Shown here one piece after another: positions 57,778 to 64,000 of a stretch of DNA of 64,000 nucleotides. The notes beneath the pieces were generated by a model, which did not search any database, was not told where the DNA came from, and saw only the letters and a program-made list of their open reading frames with translations. Made by a program: the position numbers and the translations under genes. Within the stretch, counting starts at the first letter, position 1, and the number at the start of each line of letters is the position of its first letter. Source of the DNA: Dipteronia dyeriana (lineage: Eukaryota > Streptophyta > Magnoliopsida > Sapindales > Sapindaceae); the NCBI GenBank assembly GCA_032871835.1, contig CM065301.1, forward strand, positions 77,222,069 through 77,286,068, read 5' to 3'.

Positions 57778-60735
57778 ACATGTTGGGTCCAGCTTTACAT
57801 GCTAAATTTTTAGTGTGCAATAATCGTTTCTTTTTTTTCACCTTGTAATTTATTTTGTTTTTCATTAATCATTTTTAATTTTCAGCATGTAAATATCCTT
57901 TTGTAATTTTATCACGTGATCTCTAATTTGTTTTCAACATGTGATCATTATTTGTTTCTAACGTGTAATTGTTGAACTAAGATTTTAGCTTTACGGGTTA
58001 AGACATACGCTAATATTAAATATCTCGTAAGAAAAAATATACGGTATAGTTTTTAAGATAATGATACAAACTATAGAGTGTAAACCCTAAAAACTATCTT
58101 AAAACAAGATAAATATTGTATAAAATAGTAAAGAAAGTTTGAATTTGTTCCGATGAATACCTAAAAAAATAAAAATATTTATACATATGTAGACAGATTT
58201 ATCTACTATACAATTCATGTGTAGTTGTGAATGTAACTATAAGAAGATATTAGTTCTTTTTAGTCTTAATTTTTAAAAAAAAAAAACTTTGATTTTTGTA
58301 ACCCTTTATATTGAAATCCAATGATTAAAAATTAATCATGTAGCTATAAAGTTACGGTGTAATAGTTGAACCATATATAAATTAGAATACAAAACAATGT
58401 ATGAAATTATAATAAGTTAAAATATTAAAAGGGATTGATTTTGTCTTGGAAAAAAAATGTGAAGAAATATGTGTTATTAATAACATGAAACGATATTGAT
58501 TTTCATCCCAACGACAGATTCATGCAACTGCTTAATATCGATTTACAAAAGTAGAAACCCAGCGTTGAAAGAAAGAAAATACTCCACTGACTGCTGAGTT
58601 ATTCTCCCACAACACCAAACCTCCAATTAGTGGCCTTAAAATTGTTTTTTTAAGGCCAAAAATAAAAATAAAATTTTTGAGGTTGAGTTGTTGCTCAGAG
58701 ACCTATCACTTGGTCTCCATGAAATCTAGATGAATCGTGAGAGGGAGATTCATCTGGTGCACCCACCATCCTCTCTTTTCCAAATCCAAACACATGCACT
58801 GACCATCAATCTGAGTTTTCTCTATACACACTCTATGTTTTATTCAAATATAGCGTAATGACCAAAACCCAGATATCAAAATCACTTCTTTCTCTTCTAA
58901 TTTCAAAGATTTTGAATCGAAAATAAATAAATAAATAGTTGGATTTTTGGCATCTGGGTTGTGTTCTGATGAAGTTGTTTGTTGAAGATATCAAAATCGA
59001 TTTTTTCGCTTCGAATTTCAAATATTTTGAATTGAAAAAAAAAAAAAAAAATTGGTTTTTTGACTTCTGGGTTGTGTTCTGTTGAAGTTGTTTGTTAATG
59101 TTGAGTTGCTCGTGATAGATTTATTTTAGTTCTTGGAACTCTATTGATGGAAGCTCTTCTTGAAGAGAGATCTGGAATTCGTTAATTTATTTTCCATTAC
59201 AATTTCGAATTCATTATTCACGTTAAATTAGGTTAGAGTTTAGGAATGAAAAAAAAAAAGGTAAGAGAGAGGAGCTAGAATTTGCATTGTAAAGTAATTA
59301 GAATTTTAATGGTGTGATTTCGTAATTAATAAAAAGATAGTGTATTAGAAATTAAAATTCTCGTAAAATTAGGATTGTGAGATGTGCATGTACAGTAGGA
59401 TACTATGTCAGTTGGGTTAAAAATTTGGGTTAGTTTTTTGGATGGAATAGAGTTACTATTTACAATTTTAACATAAAAGGATGTTTGGTAAAACTATCAA
59501 AAGTAATTAATTGATAATCTAGGAGGTTAATTTTAAGTATGAATATTTTAAAATATCCTTATTATCCTTATAAAATCAAATTAAAATAATTTATATATTT
59601 TATTTCATATCAAAATTAAATACTGAATTGATTTATACAATATTCTTATTGTTTTTAGGAAAAAATTTCTAATTTAAATATCCTACTTAGATATTGATTT
59701 AATATATATAATTAATAAAAAAAATTAAGATTTTAAAATGATATATATTTTAGTCATTATAACTAATTTCAGTATTATTATAATAAAATTATCAAATATA
59801 TCTATATTGTCTTTTAGCTGTATAATAGTTTTTAAAATATAACTAACTAATATAATAAAATAAAATAAAATAAAAATCAGAAGAGGCCAATGTAAAAAGC
59901 TTAAAAAATTTAACGGCAAATAAAAATTAAAAAAACAAACTGTGACAGAGTAGTGATCACAGCTTCTCAAGGTGAGACAACAACCAAATGACCAATAAGC
60001 TGCCATGCCAATGTTTATAATATATATATGTGTGTGTAAACTAAGAGCCTTTTAATAAATAAAGCGTATAATATATGCCAACTCAAAGTTAAATAAAGAA
60101 AATAAAAAGGGTTGAAAAATGATGGTGTCCCGTGTCCGGCTTAGGAAGAGCAAAGCGAGATTCCATTGACACGAATTCTGTAAATTAATTTTAGCGGCCT
60201 GACTGCGCATGTACTGGCTCTCATCGTCTAGCTGTTGTCGAAAGAGTGACCAACTCATCATCATATCTTATCATCTATGTTTGTTACTTTAATTGTTCCA
60301 TACATGGATTCGATTTTTGTTATACAATACAATATTATTGTCTGTCATCTAGCTGTTAGAGCATATTTTTTTAATTAAATGTATGTGTAGGACTTTTTTT
60401 TAACAAGTGTCTACTTACCGAGATCAAACATTTTTAATCCGATTTAAATGTCTACTTTCTTATTCATAAAAGGTCCGCTCTCGATACTGCAAAGAGAGGT
60501 CTTGCACACTTATTGTTACTGTGGTTTTATAAATTGTTATGGTGGGATAATATATACAAACCGTCAATATATTTAAATTTTAATGGATCGATGGAGAATA
60601 TAAGATCTCCGTCTATAAGGCAATGAGACTTTAACAGATGTAGGATTGTTAAAAGTAGCTAATCTATGACTCCAACCAGCTGGTCATCACATTTGGTTGA
60701 ATCAATCCAATTAAATTAAATATATGATACGGTGA
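57778..60735. other. AT-rich spacer, no gene seen
   Basis: About 3 kb without credible coding sequence or element ends. Contents: homopolymer A/T runs, a 115-bp tandem duplication (58871-59100) listed separately, and a TATATATATGTGTGTG run near 60020. Confidence 0.5.
58871..59100 (+). repeat. 115-bp tandem duplication
   Basis: AGATATCAAAATC recurs at 58871 and 58986, with AATTTCAAAxATTTTGAAT, an A-rich run and CTGGGTTGTGTTCTG...GAAGTTGTTTGTT following in each copy. Confidence 0.85.
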
Positions 60736-60740
60736 TGTAT

Positions 60741-61350
60741 TGTTGGATATGGCTTGAATAACCGATGGCTACCAAACGCGATTCAACCAGTGCAAAGAAT
60801 TCCTGAAGACGTGGGATATGTTTGGAAGTAGGAGATCGAGTTTGAGAGAGGTCTGAAGACTGAAAGAACATATGAAAATAGGAAAGGTGTTTTCTTCTGA
60901 AAGTTCTTGTACTAATCAGATTAAGAAAGTCATGTACTTAAAAGAAAAAAAATTCTTTTAAACAATAAAACTTGTCATAAATATGAAATAGTATTTATAT
61001 GGAACAAGTAATTCTTATACTCGCTGTAATTCATATAAATAGACCATAATAGATAAGCTATTTGTTGTGGAGCAAATTAGCAAATAAAAATAGAGATCTT
61101 AAGAGAGCATTTGGTGTAATTGGGTTTGGGGTATTTTATAGAGAGGATCATGTGTGTGAATGTAACAATTTTCTATGTAGTGAATCTTTCTCTTGTCGTC
61201 CTAACGGCCGTGGTTTTTTTCTGATTTGTGTTTTCACGTAAAATCTTTTTGTGTTGTGTGATTGGATTTATTCTCTTCATCTTAATTCTTTTATTTTGCT
61301 ATTGTTTGTTTGTGTTCTATCTAGCAACGCTTCCTCGTAATCCACTAACA
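60741..61350 (+). repeat. 5' LTR of element F
   Basis: TGTTGGATATGGCTTGAATAACC to AATCCACTAACA. Confidence 0.9.
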
Positions 61351-61399
61351 ACTAATATAAGAGCGTTGGTTGCTTGATAGTGATCTTAACAAACTGGAG

Positions 61400-62217
61400 A
61401 TGGAAAAGTTAATGAGATTCGAGGTTGAGAAGTTCGATGGAAAAATTAATTTTGACTTGTGGCAGGTTCAAGTCAAAGATTTGTTAATCCAATACGGTTT
61501 ACACAAGGCATTGAAGGGAAAGCCAACCCCTGAGAACCCTGAAGGCTCTGGAGATTCTAGAAAAAAAACGGCTGGTACTAGTTCTGAAAAATATGCGATG
61601 AGCGATAATGAATGGGAAGATCTAGACGGGAGGGCTGCAAGTGCGATACGATTGAGCTTAGCCAATAATGTTCTTGTAAATATTCAAGGAATATATTCAG
61701 CGAAAGAACTTTGGGAGAAGCTTGAAGAATTGTAGTCTGCAACCGATTCTACCTGAAGGAGCAGTTTCACACGCTGCAGATGTCTAAAGGTACGAAGATT
61801 TTCAATCACTTGGGAGAGCTCAATGGGATAGTTTCCGAATTAGAGTCGATTGGAGTAAAGATTGATGAAGAAGACAAATGATTAAGACTAATCTGGTCCC
61901 TTCCTCCATCCTATGCGCACATGAAGTCAATCTTGATGCATGGGAGTTCGACCATATGTTTTGGAGATGTAGCAAACAAACTAATCTCTGATGAACGAAG
62001 GTTAAAGAGTGAAGATAAATCTTTTAATAACTCTGCTTTGTTGGTTGATAGAAAAAAGGGAAGCTCCAAGAAAAAAGACATCTGTTGGGTATATGGACAA
62101 TCTGGACATTTAAGGAAGGATTGCAAAAATAAGAAAAGAAGTGCGGCTAATGGCTCCAAAGAGGGGGATCCTGCAATCGCCTCTCTTGAGTATGATGACT
62201 ACAATGATGCCCTCTAA
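61400..62217 (+). pseudogene. gag of element F
   Basis: ATG at 61400 (MEKLMRFEVEKFDGKINFDL), then WQVQVKDLLIQYGLHKAL and RAASAIRLSLANNVL, the copia gag fold. A TAG at 61733 and frame breaks interrupt the middle. The last piece, 61921-62217, carries a nucleocapsid knuckle reading CWVYGQSGHLRKDC, in which the second Cys of CX2C is Tyr, and a basic tail. The 330 bases after it to the 3' LTR are untranslated, with no protease DSG block, so pol is absent. Confidence 0.88.
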
Positions 62218-62549
62218 AGGGGCATAAACATCATCATGGCATGACCGCTAGTTGCCATGAAAAAGGATGTATTGCCGATAGCGGGTCCATAATTTACGCA
62301 CGGGCATTGGTTAGACGGTGATGCAAAGTGTGTGGTGGACAAGGATGTCGATGGCTGAACGAACTCCCTGGAAGCATAACGTGAGGAGTTGCACCATAAT
62401 TTTCAGCAAGGTAAATTTCAACATGTGCCGGTGAAATCTTAGGATGGGTGTTCCTAAGTGATTATACTTCGTGGTGGGTATGTTGATTTTCGGTGATGAG
62501 AGTCGTAGCTATGGACGGAGTTTTGGAAATTCTCACCATAATGGAGGAT

Positions 62550-63191
62550 TGTTGGATATGGCTTGAATTTCCAATGGCTACCAAACAGGATTCAACCAAT
62601 ACGAAGACTTCCTGAAGACGTGGGATACGTTTGGAAGTAGGAGATTGAGTTTGAGGGAGGCTTGAAGACTGAAAGAACATATGAAAATAGGAAATGTGTT
62701 TTCTTCTGGAAGTTCTTGTGCTAATCAGATTAGGAAAGTCATGTACTTAAAAGAAAAGGATTTCTTTTAAACAAGAAGACTTGTCATAAATAGAAAATAG
62801 TATTTATGTGAAACAAGTAATTCTTGTACGTTTAAGAGTAGGATTTCCTTTTATCTTATACTCTCTGTAATTCATATAAATAGACCATAATAGCTGGGCT
62901 CTTTGTTGTGGAGCAAATTAGCAAATAAAAAGAGAGATCTCAAGAGAGCATTTGGTGTAATTGGGTTTGGGGTATTTTAGAGAGAGGATCCCGAGTGTGG
63001 ATGTAACAATTTTCTACATAGTGAATCTTTCTCTTGTCGTCCTGACGGCTATGGTTCTTTCCCTATTTGGGTTTCCACATAAAATCTTCTTGTGTTGTGT
63101 GATTGGATTTATTCTCTTCATCTTAACTATTTTATTTTGCTATTGTTTGTTTGTGTTCTATCTAGCAACACTTCCGCGTAATCCGTTAACA
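62550..63191 (+). repeat. 3' LTR of element F
   Basis: TGTTGGATATGGCTTGAATTTCC to AATCCGTTAACA. About 32 bases longer than the 5' LTR through an insertion near 62828-62862 (TACGTTTAAGAGTAGGATT). Confidence 0.9.
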
Positions 63192-63196
63192 TGTAA

Positions 63197-64000
63197 GACA
63201 TCTGATAAAATTCTAATATTTTATGTATGAGATATTGAGTCATTATTTTAATTGACAAATGAAAATCTTTAGCTTAAATGAGCAGAAAAACAAAAAGACA
63301 TTTAGCTATTGGTTTTTTTATCTTACGAATGGTAGAAATATTAATGAGATAATAATCTCACAGCTAAACAAATAAAATAAATAAATTTTAAACTTCACAT
63401 TAAAAGAAAAATATATATAAATAAAAAAAAGTCAATGATATTTAAAGTCACTGATTTGGTGAGGCAGATCCTAAATGGACATTAATTTTTTAAAATGTCT
63501 CAAATTAGTCATTTCATAAAAATAAAGTATCAATTATTGTCACTTTACCTATTAATTGCTTGAAGTCCATTTGCTTATGTTATAAAGTATAACCAATGCA
63601 AGCGTGGCTTGCGAAAAAAAAATGTTCCACGTAGGATTAATAGACATTCTGTTAAAAAATATTTATCCAATGCAGCCGTACATATTCCACCTCAATCTAA
63701 CGTGGCAAAAAAAAATTAGACATTGTTAACACGACCGTCCACTTTCAGACAGCCTGTTGTACAACCTTTTTTTAGGTTGACTCAGCAAGCATTTAAAATT
63801 GACATTAATTTTTCATCTATTTTTTTGTAAGGAAATAAAATAAAAAAGAAAATAGGCAATAAAATTGGACACGTCATTAAAACAAAATGTGTTTTAAATT
63901 GAAGTATTGGAGACCAAATTTTAAGTTGATCATATATCAAGTATATATTTATGTCACGTAAGAAGCAAGTCTTTTGACACTATTGTCATGTCAACAATAA
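63197..64000. other. AT-rich spacer, no gene seen
   Basis: No ORF or element boundary recognised up to the window end. Confidence 0.5.

Larger units (their letters stand above)
60741..63191 (+). mobile_element. copia-like element F, gag-only
   Basis: 2451 bp with LTRs of 610 and 642 bp, a degenerate primer site (61353-61364, 9 of 12 matching TGGTATCAGAGC), a gag region and a purine-rich ATGGAGGAT before the 3' LTR. Flanks TGTAT (60736-60740) and TGTAA (63192-63196) match 4 of 5. No protease, integrase, RT or RNase H. Confidence 0.88.

Overview
The window is repeat-dominated, AT-rich plant nuclear DNA, most likely from an angiosperm and probably a eudicot. The evidence is plant-type Ty1/copia elements with tRNA-iMet-like primer sites, L1-type LINEs with a C-terminal RNase H, MULE, hAT and CACTA elements, and a type I (AGL61/62-like) MADS-box relic. 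I see no intact host gene, tRNA, rRNA or CRISPR array. Almost every base outside a few AT-rich spacers belongs to a transposable element, and nearly every element is broken.

Layout. 1-2400: 5' half of a minus-strand copia element (A). 2401-7030: eroded LINE (A) carrying a GC-ended inverted-repeat element (2928-3965) and a solo LTR (5351-6264, duplication CTCGG). 7031-19009: minus-strand MULE transposase split by a 9.6-kb copia element (B, 7642-17236, duplication TATTC), followed by a 20-bp minisatellite. 20231-27050: long LINE (C) with a duplicated 5' region and two degenerate ORFs. 28517-30062: hAT-like non-autonomous element with 8-bp duplication. 30170-30650: MADS-box pseudogene, with copia element C (30656-33423, minus, duplication TTTAA) inserted right after its stop codon. 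33498-41395: pol-less Ty3/gypsy, Tat-like element with gag, a ~99-bp tandem array and a long antisense coding region. 41551-42731: solo LTR of the same family in the opposite orientation. 42929-44905: gag-only copia element D. 45545-48467: CACTA element with a nested hAT MITE. 48714-57770: 5'-truncated LINE (B) with a poly(A) tail, interrupted by a solo LTR and by copia element E (50343-56369). 60741-63191: gag-only copia element F.

The insertions can be ordered because target duplications and interrupted reading frames resume across them. Copia B is younger than the MULE, copia E younger than LINE B, the hAT MITE younger than the CACTA element, and copia C younger than the MADS locus. Where the ancestral codon can be guessed, the inactivating stops in copia B and LINE C are largely explicable as C-to-T or G-to-A changes, as expected for long-methylated DNA.

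The region most worth a second look is 33.5-42.7 kb. There a non-autonomous gypsy element with sense gag and antisense gene lies next to an inverted copy of its own LTR. Together they form a potential ~0.9-kb-arm hairpin around a (TA)n spacer.
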